Shown here: positions 21,241 through 34,789 of the stretch, one piece after another
How the letters are laid out: each line of letters opens with the position of its first letter
Position numbering within the stretch: position 1 is the stretch's first letter
Assembly: GCA_025267735.1 (NCBI GenBank)
Contig: CM046299.1
Span: 30,581,987-30,645,986, forward strand
Direction: 5' to 3'
DNA: 64,000 bases
DNA from: Mactra quadrangularis
Taxonomy: Eukaryota > Mollusca > Bivalvia > Venerida > Mactridae
Made by a program: the position numbers and the translations under genes
The notes under the pieces: generated by a model
Databases searched by the model: none
What the model saw: the letters and a program-made list of their open reading frames with translations, nothing else
Told to the model about the DNA's origin: nothing

Positions 21241-22398
21241 TGTGAAAAGTCTTATTTATATTTGCAGAAGATCCTGAATAAAATAAAACAAATTTTCCAG
21301 AGAATTCAAAAAATGCTAACATTACAAATAATAAATAAAATAAATTAAAAAAAGCATCTTTAAATTCAAACTCCTACCTCTTCCAAAAAAAGATTATCTG
21401 TAGCATTTCGACTATTCATTCAGATGAGATATCGACACTTAATAACCTACTCATTGTATTTTATTACAAAACTCCACAGGCGACCAGCACGGTTCCTAAT
21501 TAAAAGCACTATATATATACATGTAAGGTATATTACTCCAAAAATAGTAGTTTTCAAACAAGTTCAGTCAGAGGCCAGTTTCTTCATCATTAATAATTTT
21601 ATTTCACATATTTATACATGCGCGCAAAGCTGAGGCTTTGTTCTTTCAAAAGACACAAACATTTTTTTAATTCGCCATATAATAAGGTCGTAGGCTGAAT
21701 TCAAACATCACAATTAAACAGATTTAGTTTACTCGGCACAAAAGTCGCAAGAACTACCCTGTACGAGTTCACTATAGACGTTACGTCACGTGCTTAAAGC
21801 CACTAAACGAAGACAAAATCTTTATTATCAATTTAAAAACAAGTAAAACTATCAAAAAGACAATAGAATATAACTGCCTTTGGATTATAATAACTCTCTG
21901 TAGCGGGTTCCCTTTTAGGGGTCAAGTTATTCAAAATATCAATTTCTTATAAAAGTGGGGTACTTTTATAACATGCAAATTAGGTTATGGAGATACCCTC
22001 TCAGCCAATCAAGTTGCTTAAAATGTGTTTGATAAAACTTACACAAAATTGTAAAGTGTTGGATATGTCATATCGTTTTTCCAGTGGTTTACTCGAGAAA
22101 TCAGTGCGTGCAAATTTTGAGTACGCAAACATCTAAACTGATGCTAAAAAGAAACGCCTCATTTCAACTAGGTACATAATTTTCGTGATTTAGAATAATA
22201 TAAGGAAACATTAATGTTTTCACCCAGTAAGAAGTCCTTGGTGACATGCGCAACGTAAGATCTGTCGTTACTATGCTGATAGACACAGTCATGACGTTGC
22301 CAGAATATAGTGACACTCACCGAGCATAAAAGCTGGTATGTGTACGTCTACGAGATTACCTTGGCAAACAACGAGTTGTGACTTAAGGGTATATCTAT
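21241..22398. other. Unassigned AT-rich sequence
   Basis: No gene or RNA is recognised. Confidence 0.45.
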
Positions 22399-23038
22399 GA
22401 AGTGAGTGTGGTTACTAAACATATTAAAATATCCATTAATTCCAAAATAATTTTGATATACTTTGTAAGTGATGCATTAAATGTATAGATGAGACAGTGA
22501 AATTACAATGCATTAGGGTGAATTACACAAAAAGTATTTCCAAAATGTAAATTTGATAATTCATCTCAACACAAACATTACACGTTTTAAATTACAGTTT
22601 ACACACAAGTGCCCAGTGCAATTTTCCCCTCATATTGTATGTTCTATGTGTGTTATAAGAAGGAAAAATTCATCAAGCTCCTGTGGTAAAATTGTAAATA
22701 AAATCGTGTAATCATGTGTTGTGGTGAATTATCAAATTTACATTTTGGAAATACCTTTTGTGGGATTCACTCTAAGACATTGTAAAATGTTATATGGACA
22801 TCATAAAACATCATTTGGAATTATGAAAAAAGAACTTTAAATATGTTTGGACTGACGTTCGTAAGACCATTTCAAGGTTAGGATAAATGTTTTGATTTCT
22901 TTCTAAATGTCTTATTTGTTGAGTTTTTTTATATTTTCACTGTCACATATATACACTTAATGCATCACTTACAAAATATATCAAAATTATTTGGAATTTA
23001 TGGATATTTTGATATAATTAGTTACCCCACCCACTTGA
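22399..23038. mobile_element. Long-TIR fold-back element, copy 1
   Basis: The outer arms (AAGTGAGTGTGGTTACTAA and its near-complement ending CCCACTT) continue through ATTCCAAAATAATTTTGATA to GACAGTGAAA. Inner arms pair ACAATGCATTAGGGTGAATT with the region ending ACATTGT near 22784. The right arm has about 130 bp (22790-22925) that the left arm lacks, an asymmetric deletion. The partner at 33005-36898 retains that left-arm stretch. No coding potential is seen. Confidence 0.8.
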
Positions 23039-23079
23039 TAGATTTTTTCAATTTCAACCCTTAAACTCGTTTTGAAACA

Positions 23080-23345
23080 TTGATAAATTTGAGGGCGTTA
23101 CATAAGTCGAAACGCGAATCCTCACTGAACTCTACATTCTCCCAACACCATGATAGCGATGATTCAAGCGAAGAGATAGACCTTGGTGACGGTGGCATAA
23201 CTTTAGAACAGTTTACGCCAAACAAGAAGATTTCCCATTGCTTATCGACTTATTTGGCATACACGGTTATCCTTTCACCACACATGACGTAGATACTGCC
23301 ATGAAAATCTGTTACGCGAAGGACGATGGCGTAAATATAATATTA
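23080..23345 (+). pseudogene. Possible decayed coding exon, family not recognised
   Basis: One frame reads an acidic, low-complexity stretch ('HHDSDDSSEEIDLGDGG') and then loses sense. From about 23200 another frame gives a well-formed stretch 'DFPLLIDLFGIHGYPF' then 'DVDTAMKICYAKDDG', followed by GTAAAT, a possible splice donor. The two can be seen as one protein with a frame change near 23215-23225. I do not recognise the family. It may be a captured host exon or a transposon product, lying between inverted repeats. Confidence 0.3.
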
Positions 23346-24901
23346 TCTATTTGTCTTATCGACATTACACTCATTCTACCTAAACGTGGCCTATCAGCAA
23401 ACGTTTCTCTTAAATTGATGATTTTGTCTTCGTTTAGTGACTTTAATTGGTCCGTTTCTTATTCCCGTCAGTATATTATCATGTATAAAACTATTTACAT
23501 GATTTCGTGAGTTTTAATTGGCTTTCGCACGAAATTCACTATACATAAGTGTATTTATCAAAGCAGAAAATTTGTTTTCTTCCAATTTCAAGTTGTGGTT
23601 ATTGTTGAGTTCCGTGATTTTCCGTAGAGTCTTTACTTTGGGTTTTATCGCTAATTTTAAAAATAGTATTATCATAAATTCTGGAGAAAATACTTGAGTT
23701 TTTTGTGCCTTGGATGCGTTTTATATATTCATTTAATGTTTGCATGAGTTATAAGCAAAAGCGTGATACTTGACAATTGTCAGCGTTCTATTTAGTAATG
23801 GGGCTTTAATAATGACTGTACTACAGATGTTATAATGAAGAAAAATATTCGCTTTTTAATGACAAGATCAACTTCTTGAATACACATACGGTTTGACTGC
23901 AGAAAAAAACATTTGATGATCGATTGCATGAGTAAATATCATTGTTCTACTTAGTTTATTCGATTTAACGGTACAAAATTTGCCGTCAATAGTGAATTTT
24001 GTTCTTGCGACTTTTGTACCGACTAAACTAGATCTGTTTGATCGTGATGTTTGATATCGGCCCATGACTTTATTACTCGGCGTATCCAAAGAATGTTGAT
24101 GTCATTTGAGAGCAAAGCCTTAGCTACACGCGTATTATTAAGTGAAATAAATATATTTATAATGGGGACACTGGCCTCTGAGAATAATTGGTTAAAAGCT
24201 ACAAATTTTAGTAATATACCTTATGTGTGTATTTAGTATTTTGATTAGGGACCGGCACGGTCGCCTGTGCAAAATTCTATATCATAGAACTCGGAAATGA
24301 ACAGCATGCGATAACCGCGTTATTATGCAATCGGTCAGGTTTTTTTTGGTGTATCGATCGAACAAAAGAGTCTATCTATAATCAAAGCGCCGATAGCGCT
24401 GTCCGGACATTTAACAGGGCAAATATTGGTGGTGTCATTAGAAATAGGACTGCGGCGTCTTAAATTTAAAAAACAAACTGTATAACGAAGAATATTGACG
24501 CTAATACCGCCCGCAGAAAAATGCTAATAAACCGGTCATGATTTCCTACACCACAGGTATATGATCTATTTTTAGACGGTTGGAAATTGCAAGCGTGTCT
24601 ATTTTTAGCACAAAGTAGATCCAGTTGAATGTACAAAAAGAACAAAAAAGAGTCAGAGGTTACATAACTTGTTATCAATATTTTAGCAGATCAACGACGG
24701 GGTTCTTAATTCTTAAAAGTATTTTCATGTAATGTGTGTCGACAACAAGACTACTTGAAACTGTCAGATATTGTTAACAAGGGGACTATTTATTCACGCG
24801 TTGGGTTAACTTAACTATATACCGTTGTACTGAATCTGACTGCGCATGTCGGTCGAATGTTTGTTTCGGTATTTTTTGGAAATAGAAATAAAACACTTAA
24901 A
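23346..24901. other. Unassigned sequence
   Basis: Several open frames under 75 codons on both strands lack protein-like features. Nothing is assignable. Confidence 0.45.
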
Positions 24902-24967
24902 ACAAAAAATGTAAGAATCATTCAGTTTTACTGGTAGTGTCGGTTGTGCTACTGTCATCATCACTTA

Positions 24968-27899
24968 AAGAGATGCTACCGACTTTAAAACAATACTTTT
25001 ACAAGTTTCATGATGCACGAGGGCAATGTGTTTTACGCATCCCGTCCATGATTTAAACAAGAAAAAAAGATAAATACACGTTTCTTTAGGGATTAGAATC
25101 TACGATTAAAAGATTTGTAGACTGACCATTTTACCACTCGTTTACACAAACTAAGATACATTCTGCAAATAAGATATAATACATTTATAAGTGTTATATG
25201 CTCACAATATGCTCTACATAAACTATCGAAATTAACCGAGCATTAAATATACTGTGATATGTGACGTTTTAATTTATGCAATCGGACAATTCAATATAAT
25301 ATATGTACAATAAATGCTTTGAAACTGTAGATCTATAAATCAATTTTCAAAACATGACATGTTATTGAACTTTTAATTTTGAACTCATCCGTTTATGGGG
25401 AAACACATAAGTCAACAATAGTGTGCAGCAGTTTCAAAATACATTTAAAGTGTATTTATTCTTAGGAAAACAAAATTAATTATTCCTCCCTGATTTTAGT
25501 TAGACTCGTCTGTTGTTAAATCGACGCGCCAAATTTATTCCGTAAAAAGATGAGTATAAATTAAAAAAAAACAAATAGAGTTTTATTGAGAACAATAAAA
25601 ACAAAATGATACATATATATAGTCCAATTTTATCCAGTTAGCCGTTACTGCACTTTTGTATTTATATATTTTTGGAACATTCCTGGATCATTTTTGATGG
25701 TGGAGGGCTGGAGGCACGCAAAAAAAGTTGTGTTTTTTTTTCTTCAGAAAACTACATTGTACAATGTATTCTAAAGTGAAATTCGCTAAAGCCACTTAAA
25801 ATACTAATTTAAATGTCTATGGCTGTCATTTCATAGGGGTTCAGACAAATAAAAATGTGGAATTGACCAGGTTAGGGTTAACTAGCACATGAGTAATAAC
25901 AACTGACAATTAACCTAGTTAAACAACTTAATGCATATATATATAATGGGTTGATTAATACTTGACACGAACAAGATATAAACAAGACATTTTTCGAAAT
26001 TATTCAATCCTACTTTTTGCTTCAGAAAATTTATGGTAATTTACTATAACATTGATACCGCCAACTTCATACGTAAAGGTGAACTGTTTCGTTTGACTGG
26101 CTCTTTCAAGCTAATGTGAATTAACGCACGTCAGGAGAAAATGATCAGTTATACAGAATTTACTTGAGTATGATATTGACAATACATTTGTACAAATGCG
26201 TTTATAAACATAGTTATATTATGTATGTATTTGCATGCTATGAAATTAGAACAATCAATTATATAGATGTTAAACTCCCAGTAACAAAATATTTTATCAT
26301 GATAAAGTACATGTTAAATGTTTGTAGTCTGATTATGTCCATTAAAACAAATGTAAATTGAACACATTATATGTTTCTTAGTGTTTAAAGTCAGATTAAC
26401 ACAGACAAGTTATATTGCACCAACGCTACAAGTCAAAAAATCCATGTGAAATAAATTAGTGGTTAGCTACATTGAACAAATTAATTTTCCAATTATCTGG
26501 ATTAAAAGGGGCAACTTATACCGTTAATCCAAACATATGATAAAATTATCACCCCTAAACCTAGCTGCAACTAGAGGACATAAAATTATTAGACTTAACA
26601 AATGTAAAAAGTTTATGTTTGTAGTAGGGTAATGAAAATAATATTTTGAAATCAGATTGGTTGTTAAAACAATCCTTTAGTTTGAATGTTATTATTCTAC
26701 TCAGGTGTCTGCATGTGCCCTAAATAAGCAGTGTAGCTAGAAGTCACTATATGTTATAATTAGCCATAGGCCACCGGCACAGTCCCGAGTCAAAACATTT
26801 TGAATGTGCCCTATGCTCTGTAATTAGCCTTAATAATACCGAGTCTAATTCTACTTGTCTTTATTGCAATTTATACTTCGGAACGTTTCATACATGGGAA
26901 TTCCTATCACATAATATGTCTCTGCAACATCCAACATCACAAATATCATTGTTATGATTCTGTGTAATGTAGATTTTTAGATTGTACGTAAATAATTACC
27001 TCATAATTGTTAAATTATCTTAGAACATATAATACATTATCGTGGATCATCATATCGATACCCTAAAAATAAAACATTTTACTTTTTTTAACCGGTCTCC
27101 AAATTACAAAATTTTATTGACGTCAAAATTATCAAAATAACTGTTCGTAGTTTTACCCAAACAGGCTTCCGTAGATCAATTTTGACACATTAATTAACGA
27201 TCTTGAATATTTAAAAAAAAATGACTTGCGCACGCAATTTACACTTAAAAACGCAAATGTGTGAATAAAATGTTTATTTATGCATGTTTATACAATTTAA
27301 TTGAGAAACATATGCAAATGTTTAATGACAAACGCAATATTTATAAACTCGCGAAATCATATGACAAACTTCAGAATATTATATATTTGAACATGTGTGG
27401 CCTTAATATTGTAAAAAACTTAATTATGTCATATAACAACTCAAAAATATCACACCAGCTCTGGAAGGTTAATATTTCTGGTTAAAACCAAATTTCTAAT
27501 TTTTCCCACGCAAAACTTTTGTTTACATTGACACCGGTTATCGAAAAATTTCCAAGTATGATGTACGTTTGAAGCCACCTTACGAACGCGTAATTTAAGT
27601 CCATTTTTCTCCAAAACCTATGGTTGGATTTTTCGGGTTTTTACTGGTTATCTATTTTATCCTTGAAAATAGAATTTCGCAAAAAACCTTTCGTTGCAAT
27701 TTGTTTGACGTCAAGATTTATTATGATCGAACTATTTACATGAAAATTAAAAATTAATGCAAATGTTGCACACACCCCCCTCCCCCCACACACACACACA
27801 CACATGTATGTATTATACGATATGAAATAAAAAACAACGTGACAGCTTTCGAACAATGAACGCTGTGATCACACACAATGTACTAAGTGTTTATACCAG
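24968..27899. other. Unassigned, with one dispersed repeat and a CA run
   Basis: 25312-25460 shares blocks (ATAAATCAATTTTC, GGGGAAACACA, CAGTTTCAAA) with 39975-40085. A C-rich tract followed by a (CA)n run occupies 27770-27805. No gene is recognised in the remaining sequence. Confidence 0.5.
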
Positions 27900-28334
27900 C
27901 AGAGGTGCGTTCAACAATGCGAGCGCCTGCTTCGCGAATTGTTAGGATATTGAACGAATGCAAGCGCTCGCTGTAAAATGCAAAATGGCGTCAAACAGCA
28001 CATTATTGAAAAAAGCGGTTGGGGAAACAATTATTTCTGTTGATACGATAGATCTTTCGCCTATTTAATTTTATATGAATCATTATGACACAATTTCTGT
28101 ACCAAATAGCTTCAATTCTATGCATTGCGTGAATATGTTATGAGGAACAAGTAACACATACGTTTTCAGGGTTAATTCTTTGAGATACACAACTGCATTT
28201 CTTTTAGCCGCCATCTTTGATATCTAAGCGAAACACATCTTGAGCTGATTCGCGAGCACTCGCCCCGGCGCCCGCGTTCAGAACGAAAGCGCTCGGTGTC
28301 GCCCCGAGCGCTCGCATTGTTGAACGCACCTCTG
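27900..28334. mobile_element. GC-rich TIR element, 435 bp
   Basis: CAGAGGTGCGTTCAACAATG with GCGAGCGC following at the left is inverted at the right (28308-28334), 27 bp in all. The CAGAGGTG-type end is seen in hAT elements, but the expected 8-bp duplication (TATACCAG versus GTATGCAT) is absent, so the superfamily is open. The interior is CpG-rich with repeated GAGCGCTCG palindromes and stands out against the AT-rich surroundings. Confidence 0.75.
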
Positions 28335-30699
28335 GTATGCATTGGCGTCTTATACATTAGTCGTGTATTAGAATATCACAACTCGGTGCGACGAGGGCGC
28401 AAGTCAAATCTTACATATTCAGCACAATGAACTCATTCAAGGTTTGAAACTAAGAAAAAAACTAGACATTGTTTTCATTTATCATAAGTTCTCTCGGATG
28501 TGCATAATTATGTTTTACCATGTATAGTTCAAGTAAAATAAATGAAAGCGTCATATCAAGTAATTTCCCTGTCACATATTTTGTAACAAACAATGACGAT
28601 ATGTAATTAACATGACAACTTGTCTAACACAACATCCTGTTTATTAAAATACATAAATAATATTTTTGTACTATGGGACGCCAACTTGCCCTTCATTGAA
28701 GCCATGTCGAGGAAAGTGTTTATGTATATATTATATTTCACATTATTAACAGATAAGGAACTTGGAATACATGTCGTATTCTAGATCATGCGTGTTTTTG
28801 TACTTAAAACAGTGGACTTGCCCACTGAATAGATGAATAAGTTTATGCATGAACAGCATTTTACTGATTTAAACATACCAATTAGATATTTAACATTTTA
28901 AGACTTTTGGCGATTTTCGTCTTAAGTTATACCACTGATCAAAAAACTATCGACGAAAAGGTCTGACCAGTTTAACCGCGGAGAGATATACGAGGGTCGA
29001 CAATCAAATCCTAAACAATTCCTTTATGACTTCATTCCTCAGGTTTTTAATTAAAATGTAATTAAACATGTCTTATATGCTACTCATTTATCATCGTGTA
29101 CGATTAGATATGAAGCTAACATATATATCTATGTCTCCGATCCCATCAAATGTACGCCATTTTTATATTTGACAAAATATCTAATTGAATGCTTTGTCAA
29201 ATCACCATTCAACTCTGTATGCAGAATTGTAAAAAATCATCAAAATTGGAAGATATAACACTGTAAGTTAAGACACATACCTGCTATCTATTACATGTAT
29301 GCATGCATCAGAGTATCATTAAGCAAGTAAGATGCTAATTGTATAAATTGAGTTGTTACACTTCATACACAGTTTTCAAGTATAAATCGAGTTCCGCATT
29401 TGTGTTATAGCAATATACTCATTGATCAGCCCTCATATAATTGTCTTATCACTTATTAATTATCCGGTCAATTTCTACGCAATTAAAAGTAGTTCCGTCA
29501 ATCATCTGACATTTATCGGTTTCTACCAATTACAAGCCCCATTTCCAAAAATGCTTGAAATCGCAGTTTAGCCGTGTATGACATATCCTTTAGTAAAACA
29601 TTCAAGCAATATGTGTCAGCGTTTTAGAACGTCGCATTTATAGAATACCTGGAATTTATCCATTGAATGAACAGGCGCTGTCCGGGACATGTTCTGACTG
29701 CGCACATAAAACAGCAATATTATGGTAGACTTTAGAATTATTCCTGTCTATTTGGTCACAAAGGAACTATATTTAATTTATTAGCAAACCGAAATATTCG
29801 GGAACAGGTTTTGTCCTAATTCCGGCAGCTGATCGAACGTTCATCAATATGTATGAATAGACTCGATTTTTACATATACGGTCGTACTGACTTATATCCT
29901 TACCTTCTATATATAGAATGTTAATAGACTCGCTCTTATCGTACAAACACCTGATCTCGGACCTCTCCTGATCTCGGACCTTTCATAAAAAAGTTGTCTA
30001 CTTTGCTATATTATTGCGTATGACGTCATCAATTCGTGTGCACAATGTTAAGTAAACAAACGACGCAACTACAACTGTCAAACGAGAATAAGGCGCAAGA
30101 AACAGGTTTTTAGAATGAATATTTTGTGATTGTGAATATTTTTCAGTAAATCCTTATTACCTTTTTCTGCTATGTCAGTACAATCCATCAAATAGTGTTT
30201 AAAAGTATGTTATAATAAAAAAAGCACATGGCAGGTAGCCCTTGCTCATAAAGTCACGTGACAGTCATGTGGCAGCTAATTATGACCTCATAAAGAGCCA
30301 AATACGGTAGAAGTTCGAAATTAGGTCATCTATTTTTAGCCGCCATGACAGTTTTCAGAAAATGGTCGTGTTTTTTTCTGGAAAGATTTGGGTTTGTTTT
30401 AAATATAAAATAGCAAGTATATGATAAAAAAATGGAATATAGATTAAAAGGTTCGTTTTTAATGTATTTTTCTGAAAGTATTTTTGCATTAATTAGAAAT
30501 GGTTCATTGAGTCCTTAGAGGTGCGAGAACCCGTGTGTCCACCATAAATAGGGAAGATAAGTATGCATTTTTTCAACAAATGAGAGTTTAAAAAATAAAA
30601 CATTTTTCTTGGTCTTATATTGCAACTTTCTATAAACCGGCACTGGTTTATTTATTGATAATGGTATTTTCTGGTAATACAAACAGGTAACCCGACAAA
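28335..30699. other. Unassigned, contains element-end module copy 2
   Basis: 28788-28866 carries GATCATGCGTGTTTTTGTAC, GGACTTGCCCACTGAATAG and ATGCATGAACAG, the module shared with 15.3 and 37.0 kb. 29950-29985 has a short direct repeat of TGATCTCGGACCT. No gene is recognised. Confidence 0.5.
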
Positions 30700-30865
30700 A
30701 CATGGCGTCGACGAGTCCATACACGCACCCCTATTTTGACTGTTCGACGTCCATTTTTTCATCATGTGACCTCAAATGCACCGTTTTGACTGGCTTAAGG
30801 CAACTAGTGTCGACGCAAAAATGCTCAAATCTTGATCATTGTTATTATCGCCGCTCTATATACTC
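30695..30865. repeat. Dispersed repeat (partner 37180-37325)
   Basis: ATCATGTGACCTCAAATGCA and GACTGGCTTAAGGCAACTAG through CAAATCTTGATCATTGTT are shared with 37180-37325 in direct orientation. The 106-codon open frame from 30702 starts inside this repeat and looks like chance. Confidence 0.75.
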
Positions 30866-31094
30866 TATAAATCTAACCTTTTACTATCAATACTTTAAAA
30901 GAAATAGAACTGTCTCAGTGCGCCGACATGTACAGAACTTTACATCCTCAGGCACCATTGAGCAATTAAGAATTCATTCATTAAAACTTGTACATGAAAC
31001 AATTGTACATGAGGATCTGTAGTCACGTGACCAACCATTGTATACTAGTATTGAATAATCTCATATCACGTGTATACATGGTAAACCTGTAGAC

Positions 31095-31720
31095 CAGTAG
31101 GGCGTCCAGTTACCGCGAACGTTTCGTAACGTTCCGTAACGTTCGCTAACAGCCATTATTGAACGGCCTGTTAGCGGAAAACGTTTAAGACCAACAGCTA
31201 ACGGTTTTAGTATATAGTACGCGAGTATGAAACAACCTGAAAAAAAAATAGTTCCAGTACATTTTGCAAATTAGTAACTGCCATTGCGAATAGACTATAT
31301 CCGGAATTCAAACATTTGGGTATTCCCCTCCGGTACAAACAAACTTTCACTGTTACAATGAAAACGCATGTAAAAACAACAATAGGATTTAATCCATTGT
31401 TCGTGCTGTTTATCAATAATGTGCAGAAAACTATGTTTGTACCGCCTGTGCACGGACGGAAAAAACCATAAATTTGAATTCGGATAAGGTCTATTCAACG
31501 AACTCGACGGTGTTACTCCCGTTGATTTAGATCAATACATTAACAAAAAAAACCACGTAAACAAGAAAAGAATTCCTCTCCGAATTCTTCTAATAAAATA
31601 GAAGTAACGACTCTCTTGTTCGCCATCTTTTAACGTTCGCACTTCAACGGATCGTTCAATTAACCGTTCATAACGGTAACGGTGATTGGCTAACGTTAAA
31701 TGCTTACTGAACGCAGGGCA
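31095..31720. mobile_element. Putative 626-bp element flanked by GTAGAC
   Basis: GTAGAC lies at 31089-31094 and 31721-31726. The ends (CAGTAGGGCGTCCAGTTA and the inverse of CTGAACGCAGGGCA) are only partly inverted. Both ends are rich in AACGTT-containing motifs (TAACGTTCCGTAACGTTCG). The left end resembles the arm of the fold-back MITE at 52813-53130. Confidence 0.45.
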
Positions 31721-31726
31721 GTAGAC

Positions 31727-32146
31727 TGACCATTGTGCTCACGCTTATATTGGATATGCATGAATTGCGTGTTGTTGACAAGATAACAGAACTTAGCTGT
31801 TAGTGTGTGGTTTATTGCTTACAACGAATTAAGTGTCGAAGACTAAACAGCCGGTGTACTATAAAGGTAATTTGCAGTAACAATGAACCCTTATACCGTA
31901 TTTTCAAAGTTGTAGTTTTATATCGGTATTTAAATTATAATTCCGCACATATATGTTAATCTGCAATTCAATATATACCGACTGAACGTGTGTTAGTGCT
32001 CCTGCTGTGACTACTAGTTCATGAAAAGCCATTTTTCTGAAAAGAACTGCTTTCCTGTTTTCACCCCAACAACGGAAAACTAACGGAAATTCATTTGCTT
32101 CACGTAAATAGTGTAGTGTATATGCTCTCTATGATGAATTCATGTT
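31727..32146. other. Unassigned sequence
   Basis: Nothing recognised. Confidence 0.45.
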
Positions 32147-32823
32147 AAGTTCTTATGCAGATAATTCAATAATTTATAACATGCTTGTCTTGGGCAAGCT
32201 ATTTAACGAGATTTTTTTCTTAATCCATGACAAAATTTTGTAAATTTATAAGAAATAAGTGCGCGATTGACAGCTGTTTAAAATGAGATACAAATATTTG
32301 TATCTTTTTTCAAACAATGCAGCTATTAAAAACAGATAATATTCATTATTGACTGGGTCAACAACATTGGCTTCATTTTTGCAATAGAAGATATTCTCCG
32401 AAAAATGAATACAGACAGTGTTTATAAAGCTTGAGAGGGAAAATCGAATATTAAAGGTCTGAGCTTTCTTCAAATTACGCGTTCATAAAAGTTTTAATGT
32501 TTGTTAAAAAATTAAGTCTGTGGGTATTCAAAAATGTGGAGTTAGAAAAGATCAATAGTTTATCTGCAGTTGATCCAAATCAATAACATATTTCATTTAC
32601 TATGAATCATCTTTATTCTGCCTTGAGAGTTTTTTATCGGATAAATAGTTATCATGAATACATTTGAGTTTGTAAATTCAGAATCTTTGAAACTTATTTT
32701 CTTCAATAGTTCCAGTTTAATACCTTACAAATATGAATTAAAATGTGACCTGGCTCAAGCTTTGGTATAATGATTGGTATATAACTATGATTGTCTGTGA
32801 AATAATAATAATAATTATTATTA

Positions 32824-32874
<51 letters not shown>

Positions 32875-32928
32875 GTCTGTGAAATGGCAATAACTATTTT
32901 TGATGTTGAATCAGTTCAATATAACATA
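32147..32928. repeat. Dispersed repeat copy 2 (partner 9687-10342)
   Basis: Almost identical to the first copy for 540 bp. It then differs by a unique 70-bp stretch and by an ATT microsatellite placed between two copies of TGTCTGTGAAAT, suggesting the microsatellite grew within, or accompanied, a short duplication. No gene is present. Confidence 0.85.
32801..32873. repeat. (AAT/ATT)n microsatellite
   Basis: About 73 bp of AAT then TTA/ATT trinucleotides with one interruption, inside the dispersed repeat. Confidence 0.95.
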
Positions 32929-33639
32929 CATGTGCATCTTGATGGCAGAATTACAAAAGTCTGTGTTGAAAAGAGAGAACTATTTAACAAAAATGCAGTT
33001 ATGCCTATGTTTATAGAAAGAAATGAAAACATTTAACCTAACCTTGAAATAGCCTTCCGAACGTCAGTCCAAACACATAATTAAAGTTCTTTTTTCATAA
33101 ATCCAAATGTTGATATAGGTTGTCCATGTAACATATTACAATGTCTTAAAGTGAATTACTCAAAAAGTATTTCAAAATGTAAATTTGATAATTCATCTAA
33201 ACACAAACATTACACGTTTTAAATTACAGTTTACACACATGTAACCAGTGCAATTTTCCCCTCATATTGTATGTTCTATGTGTGTGATAAGAAGGAAAAA
33301 TTCATCAAGCTCCTGTGGTAAAATTGTAAATAAAATCGTGTAATCATGTGTTGTGATGAATTATCAAATTTACATTTTGGAAATACTTTTTGTGTGATTC
33401 ACTCTAAGACATTGTAAAATGTTATATGGACATTCTATAACATCATTTGGAATTATGAAAAAAGAACTTTAATTATGTGTTTGGACTGACGTTCGTAAGG
33501 CCATTTCAAGGTTAGGATAAATGTTTTCATTTCTTTCTAAATGTCTTATTTGTTGAGATTTTTAGCTCGACTTTACGTAGTAATGAAGAGCTCTCCTACT
33601 TGCCCTGGCGTCCGCGTCCACATTTCTGATTTCAGTTTT

Positions 33640-34330
33640 TGTGCACAGATTGAAGTTTTTGTGCAGTAAAATACTTTCTTCTATATCTTTGTTATTTCTT
33701 AAGATATTAACTTCGAACTTTCAATGTATGTTCCATACTATCAACCACATCTCATGTGACAAGGTCCATAACTCCAAACACATGTTTTTAACAGAATTAT
33801 CTCCCCTTGAACTGATTAAAGTTTTTGTGCACAGATTAAAGTTTTTGTGCAGTAAAATACTTTCTTCTATATCTTTGTTATTTCTTAAGATATTGACTTC
33901 AAACTTTCAATGTATGTTACCTATTATCAACCACATCTCATGTGACAAGGTTCATAACTCCAAATACATTTTTTTCAATATTTTCTCCCCTTGAACTTAG
34001 AAATTTATTTTAAAAAATATTTGTTTTTACTGCAACTGTTTTATTTCTTTAGGTTTTGACTTCAAAGTTTAAATATATGTTCCTTATTATCAACCATATC
34101 TCATGTGACAAGGTATATAACTCCTTATACATTTTTTCAGACTTATCCCCCTTGAACTTATAGTTTTCTTTAAAAATATTTGTTTTTACTGCAACTGTTT
34201 TATTTCTTTAGGTATTGACTTCAAACTTTAAATATATGTTACTTATTATCAACCACATCTCATGTGACAAGAATCATAACTCCAAATACATTTTTATAAA
34301 TTGTCCTCCATGAACTTAAAGTTTTCTTTA
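33640..34330 (+). repeat. Internal tandem repeat of the Helentron-like element
   Basis: The block with ATCAACCACATCTCATGTGA starts at about 33741, 33927, 34090 and 34249, giving periods of 186, 163 and 159 bp. A further copy of this block reappears at 36702 beyond the nested insertion. Units carry CATAACTCCAAA(C/T)AC and TCCCCTTGAACT. Open frames through it (33641-33994) are repeat-derived. Confidence 0.9.
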
Positions 34331-34789
34331 TTTTTTTTTATTTTGTTATTTACTTTAAATTTGTTAAGGTTATATTGTAACGTGTCCGCTGGGCGCGCGA
34401 CAGTCAAGCCGGCGCTCGTTTACGTGTTTTAAGTCGGTGCTCGTCTTAACACCGACTGACTAGGTGTCCGAGCTTGCTGTTGGGACGGAGACGGGACAAT
34501 CCCCGGACACTGACTCGTGCTCTGGGCTTAACAACAATGTGGAATATATATAGTTGGATTTTCCTCAAGCTATTTGCTTATATGATTAGAAAACAACTAA
34601 AATAAAAGCGTATAGTAATATGTACAGGCACAAAGCATAAAACAAAAACACACTCCTGAGGCAATACCTCAGAATGAAAACCAATAGAAACAACAAAAGT
34701 TATAGACACGATAGAATAAAACTACAGTATAAAACAATATGTACAAACTTAATGTTCAAGACACAGTCTGGAGCAGAGACAAACGCGTT

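Larger units (their letters stand above)
21174..24967. repeat. Pair of about 70-bp inverted repeats 3.7 kb apart
   Basis: 21174-21240 (CTTTAAGTAATGATGGCAGT, then GCAACCGACACTGCCAGT) is repeated inverted at 24902-24967 with about 85% agreement. They could be the termini of a 3.8-kb DNA transposon or two solo copies. The interval holds a fold-back element (22399-23038) and a decayed coding-like stretch (23080-23345). No transposase motif is recognised, and no target duplication is evident. Confidence 0.5.

Noticed and set aside
30702..31022. 106-codon plus-strand frame
   Set aside because: Its first half is a dispersed repeat shared with 37.2 kb, where the frame is not kept; no domain.
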